Under the pieces are notes generated by a model. The model was not told where the DNA came from and made no database searches. It was given only the letters and a program-made list of their open reading frames with translations. From Gammaproteobacteria bacterium (GTDB lineage: Bacteria > Pseudomonadota > Gammaproteobacteria > GRL18), in the NCBI GenBank assembly GCA_027012135.1, contig JALUZF010000262.1, positions 1 to 50,290 of the forward strand: a stretch of 50,290 bases of DNA, written 5' to 3'. Both the position numbers and the translations under genes were made by a program. Below, piece after piece: positions 1-8,288 of the stretch; position 1 is the first letter of the stretch, and each line of letters starts with the position of its first letter.

Positions 1-823
1 TATAACCTTCAACCACCAGCACCCGGTCGATTTTTCTTAATGCCTGTTTGAGTTCAAACAGGCCGTAAAGTTCCTGGCCTTTATGAAATAAACGGGTTTC
101 AGGAGAATTAAGGTATTTCGGCTTACCGTCACCCAGAATACGTCCGCCAAAAGCAATGGTGCGCCCACGGCGATCACGAATGGGAAACATCAGCCGTTCC
201 CGAAAACGATCGTACCAGGGAGACTGATTCGGTCTGTTATTATCGCTTTCTTCCCGCCTGATCAGCATACCAGTATCTGCCAGTGCCTGAATTTTCTGCT
301 CATTGCCGGCCCCGATAACATTTAGAACATTGTCCCAGCCCGGCGGGGCAAAACCCAGGCCATAAGTCTGAATCACCTCGTCACTCAGACCTCGCTGTTT
401 AATATAAGCCTGCACTTTATGGGCCTGAGCATGATGGCTTAACTGATACTGATAATAATTGGCCACCTGATCCAGCAGTTCAAATTGCTCCGGATCCTGC
501 CGGGGCTGGTTATTGTCGTAGGCCACTTTGGGTACTTCCATCCCGGCCATTTGTGCCAGCTCTTCCACCGCCTCCACAAAGCTCAGGTGTTCATATTCCA
601 TCAGAAAGCGAATCGCATCACCGCTGGCTCCACAGCCAAAACAGTGGTAAAACTGCTTCGGCTGACTGACACTGAACGAAGGCGTTTTCTCGCCATGAAA
701 GGGACAGCAGGCCATATGATTACTGCCTGAACGTTTTAAAGGCACTCGAGAGTCAATCAGCTCGACAATATCCGTATATGCGAGGACTTCATCTATAAAT
801 TCTCTTGGGATTGAGCCGGCCAT
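1..823 (-). CDS. dnaG: DNA primase, N-terminal part (cut by window edge)
   Basis: DnaG makes the RNA primers for chromosome replication at the fork with DnaB helicase. About 274 residues are visible, starting MAGSIPREFIDEVLAYTDIV. The CHC2 zinc finger is intact (C40, H43, C61, C64 in the CCPFHGEKTPSFS...YHCFGCGASGD region). The catalytic core follows, and the reading frame runs off the window at VLVVEGY, the first TOPRIM motif, so most of TOPRIM and the DnaB-binding C-terminus lie outside. It follows yqeY and rpsU on the same strand, the classical macromolecular-synthesis gene order. The 234-nt gap to yqeY is AT-rich and shows no gene. Confidence 0.97.
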   Translation of the reverse strand, partial: MAGSIPREFIDEVLAYTDIVELIDSRVPLKRSGSNHMACCPFHGEKTPSFSVSQPKQFYHCFGCGASGDAIRFLMEYEHLSFVEAVEELAQMAGMEVPKVAYDNNQPRQDPEQFELLDQVANYYQYQLSHHAQAHKVQAYIKQRGLSDEVIQTYGLGFAPPGWDNVLNVIGAGNEQKIQALADTGMLIRREESDNNRPNQSPWYDRFRERLMFPIRDRRGRTIAFGGRILGDGKPKYLNSPETRLFHKGQELYGLFELKQALRKIDRVLVVEGY

Positions 824-1057
824 TACCTTCCAGAAAAAGTGGTTATCTACTTAGATTATGCTCTACTGCTATAACAGAACAGTAAGTTTAAAATTGTATA
901 AAAGCAGTATTATTAAACACCGGTTAAAAGCATTTTTATACTTTATTATTTTAGACGTTTAACAGGATTTAAGGGATAGAAAGCGTATTTTTATTGCAGA
1001 ATAAGAACTGCTTAACGCCTGGGTTGTTTTGAGCCTGTTTCGGGTATCAGCTCTGGT

Positions 1058-1507
1058 TCAGCTTAGCTGCTGTTTGATCAGAGCACTGACTTCGGACATA
1101 TCAGCACGCCCCTGAACCTGGGGTTTTAACAGGCCCATCACCTTGCCCATATCTTTCATGGACTTGGCACCGGTGGAACTGACAGCATCATCTATCAGCC
1201 GGGCTATTTCTTCTGCGGATAAAGCAGCGGGCAGGAACTCCTGAAGAACTTTCATCTCCATTTCTTCTTTTTCTGCCAGATCAATTCGATCGGCATCACG
1301 AAACTGCTGGGCAGAGTCTTTGCGCTGTTTAACCAGCTTGTCTAATACCGCCAGTACCTGGGTATCATCAAGCTCGATCTGTTCATCAATTTCACGTTGT
1401 TTTATGGCCGCAAGTACCCCGCGAATAACCACCAGGCGCTCTTTTTCTTTAGCACGCATGGCCGCTTTCATGGCATCAGTAAGATCTAACTTTAAGGTCT
1501 GGCTCAT
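1058..1507 (-). CDS. yqeY: GatB/YqeY domain protein
   Basis: A 149-residue stand-alone YqeY protein. The family resembles the tail domain of the GatB amidotransferase subunit, which contacts tRNA, but the role of the free protein is not established. Typical family features are visible: N-terminal LKLDLTDAMKAAMRAKEKERLVVIRGVLAAIKQREID, the KLVKQRKDSAQQF helix and the MKDMGKVMGLLKPQVQGRADMSEVSALIK C-terminal domain. Length is normal for the family. It lies between rpsU and dnaG on the same strand, as in many Gammaproteobacteria. Confidence 0.95.
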   Translation of the reverse strand: MSQTLKLDLTDAMKAAMRAKEKERLVVIRGVLAAIKQREIDEQIELDDTQVLAVLDKLVKQRKDSAQQFRDADRIDLAEKEEMEMKVLQEFLPAALSAEEIARLIDDAVSSTGAKSMKDMGKVMGLLKPQVQGRADMSEVSALIKQQLS

Positions 1508-1672
1508 TTTTAACTCAATCTATTTATAATAAGAGGTTAAGTGACCAACTTATCGGGCCGTTATTGTCTGACAGGCCTTAATAAGCGATTGAAATACAAT
1601 AAAAACAACGGATGATAGAACAATAATTACTTTTAACTGGCTTTATCTCATTGAGAAAGTCAGTCAGAAGCT

Positions 1673-1888
1673 TTAGTACATACGTCTGCGACGACCAATC
1701 TCACGAGACTGTTTTTTCTGCCAGCGTTTAACAGCTGCTGCTGCTTTACGTTTACGTACTGCAGTTGGCTTTTCATAATGTTCGCGACGACGAACTTCAG
1801 ACAGGATGCCTGCTTTTTCACAGGAACGTTTGAAACGACGTAAGGCTACGTCAAATGGTTCATTTTCTTTTAACTTTACCGATGGCAT
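1673..1888 (-). CDS. rpsU: 30S ribosomal protein S21
   Basis: S21 joins the 30S subunit near the anti-Shine-Dalgarno end of 16S rRNA and helps initiation. The 71-residue product starts [27 protein letters not shown] and ends with the basic [11 protein letters not shown]-type tail typical of the family. The ATG at 1888 is preceded by a good AGGAG (TTAGGAGTTTTCATG). A longer in-frame extension upstream is not conserved in S21 and was discarded. A weak promoter candidate on the minus strand has GATAAT at 1928-1933 and TTGTCT at 1949-1954, with a short 15-nt spacer. The gene heads the rpsU-yqeY-dnaG cluster. Confidence 0.97.
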   Translation of the reverse strand: MPSVKLKENEPFDVALRRFKRSCEKAGILSEVRRREHYEKPTAVRKRKAAAAVKRWQKKQSREIGRRRRMY

Positions 1889-2374
1889 GAAAACTCCTAA
1901 ATTAAAACATTTTACCCAGCAATTTGTATTATCTGCTTTATATTTCGGAGACAAAGCTTGCTCTTTGACCCAAAACGCAGACACGGGATCATACTCTTAT
2001 TTTGTGCTGACTGCAAAAATTTTTACAAAAAAATTCAATGAAATGCATAGTATCAATAGGGCAGAAGCATTCTTTTGTTAAAAAAGCATTTAATATGAAA
2101 AAACTTTACATTTATAACCTCTGAGTATCCATCAGTTGTGCTTCTTGATGAAGTTTCGGCAGCAGGGATGCTGCCGAAAAGCCTCCATGGATGCGCTCTT
2201 TATTAAGAGAAAGGCGTCTTCAGCAAGGAGTACAGCTGATGGATACGGAATTTGGGTTTAAATGAGAATTATTAACAATATGCTTTTGCCTTGGCAGCAT
2301 CAGAATCAATAAGCTTAGTTGCTGAAATTCCCCTCAACTTGCAAGATCCCATAATAGAGTACACAATAACGCCC
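1889..2374. other. 486-nt intergenic region between divergent rpsU and tsaD
   Basis: The rpsU-proximal part (about 1890-2100) is AT-rich and should hold the rpsU promoter. The centre (2125-2246) is occupied by a fold-back element described separately. The tsaD-proximal 128 nt carry no obvious Shine-Dalgarno for tsaD and no clear sigma-70 promoter that I can defend. No ORF here has coding character. Confidence 0.6.
2125..2246 (+). repeat. 122-bp structured fold-back element (three-stem)
   Basis: The outer arms start with a perfect 11-bp inverted repeat, GTATCCATCAG (2125-2135) and CTGATGGATAC (2236-2246). Continuing inward, about 29 positions pair with one true mismatch. Three of the other differences are G-U wobbles when read as plus-strand RNA. 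Inside sits a 10-bp hairpin, TTTCGGCAGC/GCTGCCGAAA with loop AGGGAT, and a second weaker stem-loop (GCCT...TCTT-TATT-AAGA...AGGC). The layout resembles a three-way junction. It could be a MITE-like dispersed element or a structured RNA; motifs such as GCAGCAGGGATGCTGC recall intergenic repeats of other Gammaproteobacteria (from memory, unchecked). Confidence 0.6.
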
Positions 2375-3400
2375 ATGAAAGTACTGGGTATTGAAACATC
2401 CTGTGATGAAACAGGCATTGCGATTTATGATGACGAACAGGGTATTCTTGCTGATGCCTTGTACAGCCAGATAGCACTGCATGCCGACTATGGCGGTGTG
2501 GTGCCGGAACTGGCTTCCCGGGATCATGTGCGGCGCATTATTCCCCTCATTAAACAGGTGATGAGTGAGTCCGGCTGTCAACCCGGTGATATTGACGGTA
2601 TTGCCTATACCGCCGGGCCAGGCTTAATGGGAGCACTGATGGTGGGTGCAGCCGTTGGCCGCTCACTGGCCTGGACCTGGCAATGCCCCAGTATTGGTGT
2701 ACACCATATGGAGGGACATCTGCTGGCCCCCATGCTGGAAGAAAATGTTCCCCGTTTCCCTTTTCTGGCCCTGCTGGTTTCCGGCGGCCATACCCTGCTG
2801 GTGGATGTAACAGCTATCGGCTCCTATAAAGTTATAGGAGAATCACTGGATGATGCCGTGGGTGAAGCCTTTGATAAAACAGCCAAAATGCTGGGGCTGG
2901 GTTATCCCGGCGGCCCGGTTATTTCAAAACTGGCCGAATCCGGTATCACAGGCCGTTATAAATTTCCCCGGCCCATGGTTAATCGGCCCGGACTGGATAT
3001 GAGTTTCAGCGGCCTGAAAACCTTTGTGCTGAATACCTGGATGGAATCGGATAAAACTGACCAGACCCGGGCTGATATTGCCTGGGCCTTTCAGGATGCT
3101 ATTGTGGATACCCTGACCATTAAGTGTAAACGGGCCTTAAAAGCCACCGGTTATCAGCAGCTAGTCATTGCCGGCGGCGTCAGTGCCAATCAAAACCTGC
3201 GTGAACGTTTAAACCAGCTGGCTAAAACCAGTCCGCTGGAGGTCTTTTATCCCCAACCCCAGTACTGTACCGATAACGGCGCCATGATTGCCTTTGCCGG
3301 ACTGCAGCGTCTTAAAGCCGGGGAACATGACGGAGAAGGTTTTAGTACCCGGCCACGCTGGCCTCTGGATGAGCTTGAGGTTTTAGGTAATAAGTTTTAG
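2375..3400 (+). CDS. tsaD: tRNA N6-threonylcarbamoyladenosine transferase
   Basis: TsaD (with TsaB, TsaE and TsaC) transfers threonylcarbamoyl to A37 of tRNAs that read ANN codons. The 341-residue product starts [22 protein letters not shown], the conserved Kae1/Qri7 N-terminus. The metal-binding histidines are present as H111 and H115 in [11 protein letters not shown], and the C-terminal block [14 protein letters not shown]...CTDNGAMIA is intact. The ATG at 2375 was chosen because family homology begins exactly there; a 28-residue in-frame extension has no homology. No clear SD is seen. It converges with plsY, 16 nt apart. Confidence 0.97.
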   Translation: MKVLGIETSCDETGIAIYDDEQGILADALYSQIALHADYGGVVPELASRDHVRRIIPLIKQVMSESGCQPGDIDGIAYTAGPGLMGALMVGAAVGRSLAWTWQCPSIGVHHMEGHLLAPMLEENVPRFPFLALLVSGGHTLLVDVTAIGSYKVIGESLDDAVGEAFDKTAKMLGLGYPGGPVISKLAESGITGRYKFPRPMVNRPGLDMSFSGLKTFVLNTWMESDKTDQTRADIAWAFQDAIVDTLTIKCKRALKATGYQQLVIAGGVSANQNLRERLNQLAKTSPLEVFYPQPQYCTDNGAMIAFAGLQRLKAGEHDGEGFSTRPRWPLDELEVLGNKF

Positions 3401-3416
3401 GGGGGAAGTTCTTGGC

Positions 3417-4004
3417 TTATTTTTCAGTGCCTTCCAGTAAGCGTTGAATATTGCTTCGATGGCGCCAGATCAATAGTACGGCAATAAAGGTACCCATAAT
3501 CATATAAGTGGTGGAACCGCTGAAGAACCAGAAATAAAAAGGTGACAGAGCGGAAGCCACCAATGCCGCCATGGAGGATATTTTAAAGCCATAGGCAACA
3601 ATCAGCCAGGTCACAATCATAGCCAGAGCCACCGGCCAGCTGACACCCAGTATAGCCCCCAGTGAAGTGGCTACTCCTTTACCACCCTTAAAGCCGAAAA
3701 ACAGCGGATAAAGATGCCCCAGAAAAGCTGCCACAGCCACCAGAGCCAGGGTTAACTCATTCCCAGTAAACCAGCGAGCCACCAGCACCGGCACCAGCCC
3801 CTTTAACATATCCCCCAGCAGGGTAATAGCCGCCGCCTTTTTCCCACCAATACGCATCACATTAGTCGCACCGGGATTCCTGGACCCCTGAGTACGCGGA
3901 TCAGGCAAGCCCATCAGCTTACAGGTAATAATAGCAGCAGATACAGAGCCCAGAAGATAGGCAAAAACAATTAAACTGATTGAAGTGAGCGGATCGCTGA
4001 ACAC
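3417..4004 (-). CDS. plsY: glycerol-3-phosphate acyltransferase PlsY
   Basis: PlsY acylates sn-glycerol-3-phosphate using acyl-phosphate, giving lysophosphatidate for phospholipid synthesis at the inner membrane. The 195-residue protein has about five membrane segments and the family motifs SRNPGATNVMRIGGKKAA, GHLYPLFFGFKGGKGVAT and RHRSNIQRLLEGTE. The start is GTG at 4004; GAGA lies upstream. plsY next to tsaD and folB/folK is a common gammaproteobacterial order. Confidence 0.96.
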   Translation of the reverse strand: MFSDPLTSISLIVFAYLLGSVSAAIITCKLMGLPDPRTQGSRNPGATNVMRIGGKKAAAITLLGDMLKGLVPVLVARWFTGNELTLALVAVAAFLGHLYPLFFGFKGGKGVATSLGAILGVSWPVALAMIVTWLIVAYGFKISSMAALVASALSPFYFWFFSGSTTYMIMGTFIAVLLIWRHRSNIQRLLEGTEK

Positions 4005-4042
4005 GGGGTTGTCTCTTGAGTTATAAATGGGGAATTATACTC

Positions 4043-5224
4043 TTATCCTTCCTGCCCATCCACCCGCGGCGCACTCAAAATCGATGTATACGCCAGACTA
4101 AAGAATACAAACGCAACAACCCATAGCGTAATAGATATCTCAATCCACAGGATATACTGGCTCATGGCAATCAGAGGCATAAATACCCGCAGCAGTGCTG
4201 CAATAAATAACAGGTAGAAACCCCATACGGCAAATTTAGGCGGCACCATTTCCCGGCCGGTGTGGCCCAGGGAAACGCGGGCCATCATACCGTAGGTGGT
4301 AATACCGATTACACCGACGGTCCAGGCATGGATAGCCAGATTATTAGTTACCAGATCCAGTCCCACCAGCAGTTTCATGGCAAAACCGATAATCAGCCAT
4401 AAATAACCAGCATACAGTACCCAGAGTATGGGGATATTAAGCACTGGCTTAGAAAACCAGGGTATGACCCGCATCAGATGTGCCGCCAGCATTACTGCTG
4501 CAAGCAAAGCAATAATCAGTCCGTTAAGAGTAAAGACATCGGCCAGTCCCAGTAATAGCAATGTATAAAGCAGCACTTTTTCCAGTAAAGGGCGTTCCAC
4601 CACCTGGGTGCCGGGTACTACTACCCGGGTAAAAAAAGGCATTACTCTGCCAGTCAGAACCTGAATTATCATTAAAATACTGTACAGCGCCAGGGTATTA
4701 CCCGGGATTAGAGTACCTGTAGTTATCCCAAGATGTTGTATCTGTACCAGAATATCAGCCAGCATAAAGGTCGAAATAATAACCACCATAATAATATTAT
4801 GCCATTGCTTTGCTTTTATAATGGGATGAGCAATAGCCAGGGCCAGCAATAGAAAAAAACTGATATCAACCAGGGCAATCAGAATACCCGGTACAGGCGT
4901 AAAAGGCAGGATACGAGCCAGCAGCCAGACAGCAGCCAGTATGGCTAATGGTGTTTTGGTAATAGTCTGCACACTGGTCCAGTTTCTAACGGCTGTCAGT
5001 AAAAACCCAGCAATAACGGCTGAAGCGTAACCAAACAGCATCTCATGACTATGCCAGTCTATAAAGCCGTAATAATTATTCAGGTGCATAGTGTTGGTAT
5101 ACATCAGAGCCCACAGGCTCATTAACACAACCGCTGACCACCCGGCTAACAGGAAAAAAGGCCGAAAGCCCAGGTTAAACAGGGCAAAGCTGCTGGTTGG
5201 CTTTTCATTGATCTGTAACAACAC
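4043..5224 (-). CDS. nnrS: NnrS family membrane protein
   Basis: NnrS proteins are polytopic inner-membrane haem- and copper-containing proteins linked to nitric oxide stress and denitrification. This one has about twelve hydrophobic segments and the family N-terminus ALFNLGFRPFFLLAGWSAV, plus IDWHSHEMLFGYASAVIAGFLLTAVRNWT and VIGITTYGMMARVSLGHTGR with conserved histidines. I place the start at GTG 5224 (or TTG 5221), because GAGGA lies 5-8 nt upstream. A longer frame beginning with GTG at 5254 would start inside a strong hairpin and is unlikely. An FNR/NNR-like box lies about 100 nt upstream. Confidence 0.93.
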   Translation of the reverse strand: MLLQINEKPTSSFALFNLGFRPFFLLAGWSAVVLMSLWALMYTNTMHLNNYYGFIDWHSHEMLFGYASAVIAGFLLTAVRNWTSVQTITKTPLAILAAVWLLARILPFTPVPGILIALVDISFFLLLALAIAHPIIKAKQWHNIIMVVIISTFMLADILVQIQHLGITTGTLIPGNTLALYSILMIIQVLTGRVMPFFTRVVVPGTQVVERPLLEKVLLYTLLLLGLADVFTLNGLIIALLAAVMLAAHLMRVIPWFSKPVLNIPILWVLYAGYLWLIIGFAMKLLVGLDLVTNNLAIHAWTVGVIGITTYGMMARVSLGHTGREMVPPKFAVWGFYLLFIAALLRVFMPLIAMSQYILWIEISITLWVVAFVFFSLAYTSILSAPRVDGQEG

Positions 5225-5246
5225 AATAGTCCTCAAACAGGTAAAT

Positions 5247-5279
5247 CCAGCCACTTGCCTTTATTAGGCAAGTGGCTGG
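5247..5279 (-). promoter_or_regulatory. 14-bp perfect hairpin in the nnrS leader
   Basis: CCAGCCACTTGCCT (5247-5260) and AGGCAAGTGGCTGG (5266-5279) form a perfect 14-bp stem with a 5-nt loop. It ends about 22 nt before the likely nnrS start codon, just upstream of the Shine-Dalgarno. There is no T-run on either strand, so it is not a standard terminator. It could be an mRNA leader stem or a palindromic protein-binding site. Confidence 0.7.
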
Positions 5280-5326
5280 GTAAAATTCAGAAGAGCTCAT
5301 TAGAACAATATTTAACCAGCAAGTGA

Positions 5327-5340
5327 ATGACCAAGATCAA
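5327..5340 (-). promoter_or_regulatory. FNR/NNR-like box upstream of nnrS
   Basis: Read on the minus strand the site is TTGATCTTGGTCAT. This matches 8 of 10 defined positions of the FNR/DNR/NnrR consensus TTGAT-N4-ATCAA. It lies about 100 nt upstream of the nnrS start. NnrS genes are classical targets of NO-responsive FNR-family regulators. No regulator gene is present in the window, so the link is inferred from motif and gene function. Confidence 0.45.
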
Positions 5341-5410
5341 GGGGCAAAAATGAGGTACTGACAGACAGGCAGGATCAATTAGCTATGGGCAAATATCCAG
5401 ACCTCTATAT

Positions 5411-5830
5411 TTAATAACTGAATACTACAGCAGGGGCTTTGTAATGCGCCACATAAATGATGTAGGCAAACACCACAACCGCAGCAAGCGCTGCGGTTGC
5501 CCGAAGGGTTTTTGTTTTTGCCCATTTTAAAGCCACCATACCCAGCAGGATATACAGACACAGGCCAACAATTTTTTCTGCAATCCAGAAAGTGGTAAAA
5601 GGATTAAGACCCAGTAAGTACACCATGAACAGGGCACTGGCAAGCAGCACGGTATCGACCATATGCGGCACTTTTTTAAACCAGTAACGATTCTGATAAG
5701 GTGAATCTCTGAGTTTCAGAATAACACGGGTAATAAAGCCGGTAATGGACAAAGAAATAGCGGTAACGTGGATTAACTTGGTAATTTCAAATAAGGTCAT
5801 ATGGAAATCAGGTTTCAGGTAATTGGGCAT
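5411..5830 (-). CDS. SirB-like membrane protein
   Basis: A roughly 139-residue protein with four hydrophobic segments, matching the SirB2 family of small inner-membrane proteins of unknown biochemical function (SirB was named from Salmonella invasion regulation). Visible pattern: FEITKLIHVTAISLSITGFITRVILKLRDSP, then WFKKVPHMVDTVLLASALFMVYLLG, where the KxxPHxxDTxLL block is characteristic. The start is uncertain: ATG 5830 or ATG 5800 (MTLFEITKLIHV, closer to the usual family start); neither has a strong SD. It lies upstream of nnrS on the same strand, but 186 nt with a candidate regulatory box separate them. Confidence 0.85.
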   Translation of the reverse strand: MPNYLKPDFHMTLFEITKLIHVTAISLSITGFITRVILKLRDSPYQNRYWFKKVPHMVDTVLLASALFMVYLLGLNPFTTFWIAEKIVGLCLYILLGMVALKWAKTKTLRATAALAAVVVFAYIIYVAHYKAPAVVFSY

Positions 5831-5918
5831 TGATTTTAGCTGAATAATCAACGATTATGCTACACTTTATTTTACTTACATTTTCCTCACATTTACCGTG
5901 CCGGTTCAGGGTTCTTTT

Positions 5919-6284
5919 ATGGACATTGTTTTTATTGAACAGTTCAAACTGGATACCATTATTGGTATTCATGACTGGGAGCGTGAACAGCCCCAGCCGA
6001 TTGTTCTGGATATTGAAATTGGCTGTTGTATTAAAAAAGCCGTGCAAAGTGATCATATAAAAGACTGTGTGGATTATTTTGAAGTCTGTGAGCGGATCCG
6101 GCAGTTAGCGGCTACCCATCATTTTCAGCTGGTTGAAACACTGGTGGAAGCCATTAGTGATATTATTATAAATGATTTTGGTGCCCGGCAGGTTAAAATA
6201 AAGCTGAGCAAGCCCAGTGCGGTTGCCGGGGCTCAGGGCGTCGGTGTTATAATTGAGCGCTCTGCTGATAACAGGAATACATAA
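5919..6284 (+). CDS. folB: dihydroneopterin aldolase
   Basis: FolB converts 7,8-dihydroneopterin to 6-hydroxymethyl-dihydropterin in folate synthesis. The 121-residue product starts MDIVFIEQFKLDTIIGIHDWEREQPQPIVLDIEIG, with the conserved GIxxWEr motif. KLSKPSAVAGAQGVGVIIER carries the usual C-terminal catalytic Lys region. ATG 5919 has AGGG eight nt upstream; an upstream in-frame GTG was rejected. The next folate gene, folK, begins 3 nt after the stop, so they are co-transcribed and encode consecutive steps. Confidence 0.96.
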   Translation: MDIVFIEQFKLDTIIGIHDWEREQPQPIVLDIEIGCCIKKAVQSDHIKDCVDYFEVCERIRQLAATHHFQLVETLVEAISDIIINDFGARQVKIKLSKPSAVAGAQGVGVIIERSADNRNT

Positions 6285-6287
6285 TAC

Positions 6288-6797
6288 ATGAATATGCATC
6301 GGGTCTATGTCGGCATTGGCAGCAATATAGAACAGGAAAAATACATTCGACTGTCTGCACAATATCTGCGCAATGCCTTTGGAGACAATTGCGGTTTACA
6401 GTTGTCTCCGGTTTATAAAACCCGGGCAGTAGGTTTTGATGGCGATGATTTTTATAATCTGGTGGCCTGTTTTGACACGGATAAAAGCGCTGTTGAGGTG
6501 GAAAAAACCTTAAAACAGATTGAGCATGAAAACGGCAGGCAGCGCAACCAGGAAAAATTCTCTGCCCGAACTCTGGATATTGATTTATTACTTTATGATC
6601 AGGACATTATTCAGGCAGATGGTATCTCTGTACCCAGAGATGAAATTGAAAAGTACGCCTTTGTACTGTCTCCGCTGGCTGATCTGGCACCGGAACTGGT
6701 ACATCCTCAAACAGGTAAAAGCATGGCTGAAATGTGGCAGGTTATGCAGGCAGAGATTGATAAAAACAGCCTGCAGAAAATTGATTTTAACTGGTAA
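6288..6797 (+). CDS. folK: 2-amino-4-hydroxy-6-hydroxymethyldihydropteridine diphosphokinase
   Basis: FolK pyrophosphorylates 6-hydroxymethyl-dihydropterin using ATP, the step after FolB. The 169-residue protein has the N-terminal YVGIGSNIEQEKYIR, and the metal/ATP motif RNQEKFSARTLDIDLLLYDQDII, whose D-I-D pair binds magnesium. SVPRDEIEKYAFVLSPLADLAPELVHP is the typical C-terminal block. The start is ATG 6288, with AGGA about 12 nt upstream; ATG 6294 is also possible. It converges with the HDOD gene. Confidence 0.96.
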   Translation: MNMHRVYVGIGSNIEQEKYIRLSAQYLRNAFGDNCGLQLSPVYKTRAVGFDGDDFYNLVACFDTDKSAVEVEKTLKQIEHENGRQRNQEKFSARTLDIDLLLYDQDIIQADGISVPRDEIEKYAFVLSPLADLAPELVHPQTGKSMAEMWQVMQAEIDKNSLQKIDFNW

Positions 6798-6838
6798 TAA
6801 AGCCTGTTTATTCAGGCCGGCTGTTGATACAGGCTCTT

Positions 6839-8080
6839 CTATAAATGCAGGAGTGCCTTGGTTTGTGCTATCTTTTCCTTAGCCTTTTCCAGCACCTTGA
6901 TACTCAGCCTGGGTGTCAACTGGCCCAGTGCCAGTTTATGGAAAGCCGGGGTCTGGTCAATAATAGGTACCTCACGCTGACGTGGGGTGCCTATATAGCT
7001 GTGTAAATGCGCCATATTAACAATATCCACCAGATCGGGCCTGTCGTTGTAATCCCGCATCCAGTTTTCTGTTTCTTCGGTCACCTCAATAAAATCTTCC
7101 GAAAAGTCCCAGCGGCTTAAAATGGAGGAACCAACCTGAGAATGCATTTTTTTTATTACCTTATCCAGATGTTCCTCACTATCCATAATCAGAGGATGAT
7201 CAACAGCCTTGTTTAAAATAGCCACTACACCGATGTCATGGATAAGCCCGGCCAGCAGCGCATGTTCCGCATTGAAACCGGGCGTTATTTTTGCCAGTAC
7301 AAAACTGATGGCGGCAATTTCAATACTGTGCTCCCAAAGCATACACATGTGTTTGGTCAGGATGGGATTTTTAGAGGTAAATATTTCTTTCAGTGTAAAG
7401 GCAGTGACCAGCTGTACTGTGGTTTTGGTTCCCAGACTGACCACCGCTGTTTTTAAATCCTCGGCTTTTTTACGGCGCTGATAAAGTGCGCTATTAGCGG
7501 CTTTAATAACTTTAGCGGCAATGGCCGGATCAGTCAGAATCACATTGGCAATGTCCACTGCACTGGAATTTTCATCTGCCACCACTTCACGAATACGGGT
7601 GGCAATACTGGGCATACTGGGCAGTATAAAATTCCCTTTCTGCAGTTCCAGAATGAGTTCATACAATACCCGGTCTTCTTCGTGTTCTTCATCCAGCTGA
7701 GTTTCATTAATACTATAGGCTGATGTTTCTGACTGTTCGATGGCGGTGTCCATAAAGTCTTCTTTTAATACCAGGATCTTACTGGGTGCCTCGGTCGTGA
7801 CCTTGTATCGGCTGGGACGCAATTGAGCAACTGGACTCCGGGCTCGTTCTGTACCGGCTTCCAGGACCATTTCTGAATCATCAAATGCAGTCAGTTTTAA
7901 ACGGCCTTCAAGTAATAAAAATTTGTCTTTTGAGTCGGAGTTTAATTCCAGAATGACCTTACCTTTGGGTAGATTCAATACCTGAGTATTAACGGAAATA
8001 TAGTCCAGTTGTTTGTCTGAAAGTGCATGAAACGGCTTAAAGAACCTCAGGCGTTTGGCATCAACCACTTCTGTTTCCAT
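6839..8080 (-). CDS. cyclic-nucleotide-binding-like / HDOD signalling protein
   Basis: A 413-residue cytoplasmic protein with two parts. Residues about 1-125 look like a cNMP-binding (Crp-type) beta-roll (FLLLEGRLKLTAFDDSEMVLEAGT...ILVLKEDFMDTAIEQ). Residues about 145-340 form an HDOD domain (FILPSMPSIATRIREVVADENSSAVDIANVILTDPAIAAKVIKAANSALY; GLIHDIGVVAIL keeps an HD pair). HDOD proteins often act as non-catalytic signalling partners and the specific output is unknown. No effector domain such as GGDEF or EAL is attached. An imperfect 17-bp direct repeat lies 26 nt upstream. Confidence 0.85.
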   Translation of the reverse strand: METEVVDAKRLRFFKPFHALSDKQLDYISVNTQVLNLPKGKVILELNSDSKDKFLLLEGRLKLTAFDDSEMVLEAGTERARSPVAQLRPSRYKVTTEAPSKILVLKEDFMDTAIEQSETSAYSINETQLDEEHEEDRVLYELILELQKGNFILPSMPSIATRIREVVADENSSAVDIANVILTDPAIAAKVIKAANSALYQRRKKAEDLKTAVVSLGTKTTVQLVTAFTLKEIFTSKNPILTKHMCMLWEHSIEIAAISFVLAKITPGFNAEHALLAGLIHDIGVVAILNKAVDHPLIMDSEEHLDKVIKKMHSQVGSSILSRWDFSEDFIEVTEETENWMRDYNDRPDLVDIVNMAHLHSYIGTPRQREVPIIDQTPAFHKLALGQLTPRLSIKVLEKAKEKIAQTKALLHL

Positions 8081-8105
8081 AATTATTTTTCTTCTACCGT
8101 GCTAT

Positions 8106-8139
8106 TACAAAATACCAGCGTCTACAAAATACCAGAGTC
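8106..8139. repeat. two tandem 17-bp direct repeats
   Basis: TACAAAATACCAGCGTC (8106-8122) is followed at once by TACAAAATACCAGAGTC (8123-8139), one mismatch apart. They lie 26-59 nt upstream of the HDOD start codon, where a promoter is expected. They could be a tandem operator or a simple duplication. Confidence 0.6.
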
Positions 8140-8288
8140 CGTTATTACAGGAATATTGTATATTTTAAACCCGCCCGTTACAAAGTATAGTATTTTTCCG
8201 GCAATGGAACCACTTTCTAAAGTTATCTATCACTATTTTCTGCTTTTATTACACTTTTGTTCTGTTTGTCACCCAATTTTAACAGTAT

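Noticed and set aside
1889-1984. N-terminal extension of S21 to 103 residues
   Set aside because: S21 is about 71 residues and begins with MPxV/IK; the ATG at 1888 has a strong AGGAG, and the upstream frame has no resemblance to S21.
2291-2374. 28-residue N-terminal extension of TsaD
   Set aside because: Family homology begins at [13 protein letters not shown] (2375); the extension has no signal peptide or conserved residues.
5247-5279. Hairpin upstream of nnrS as a rho-independent terminator
   Set aside because: The stem is strong but neither strand has a following T-run, and it lies next to the nnrS ribosome-binding site rather than after a gene end.
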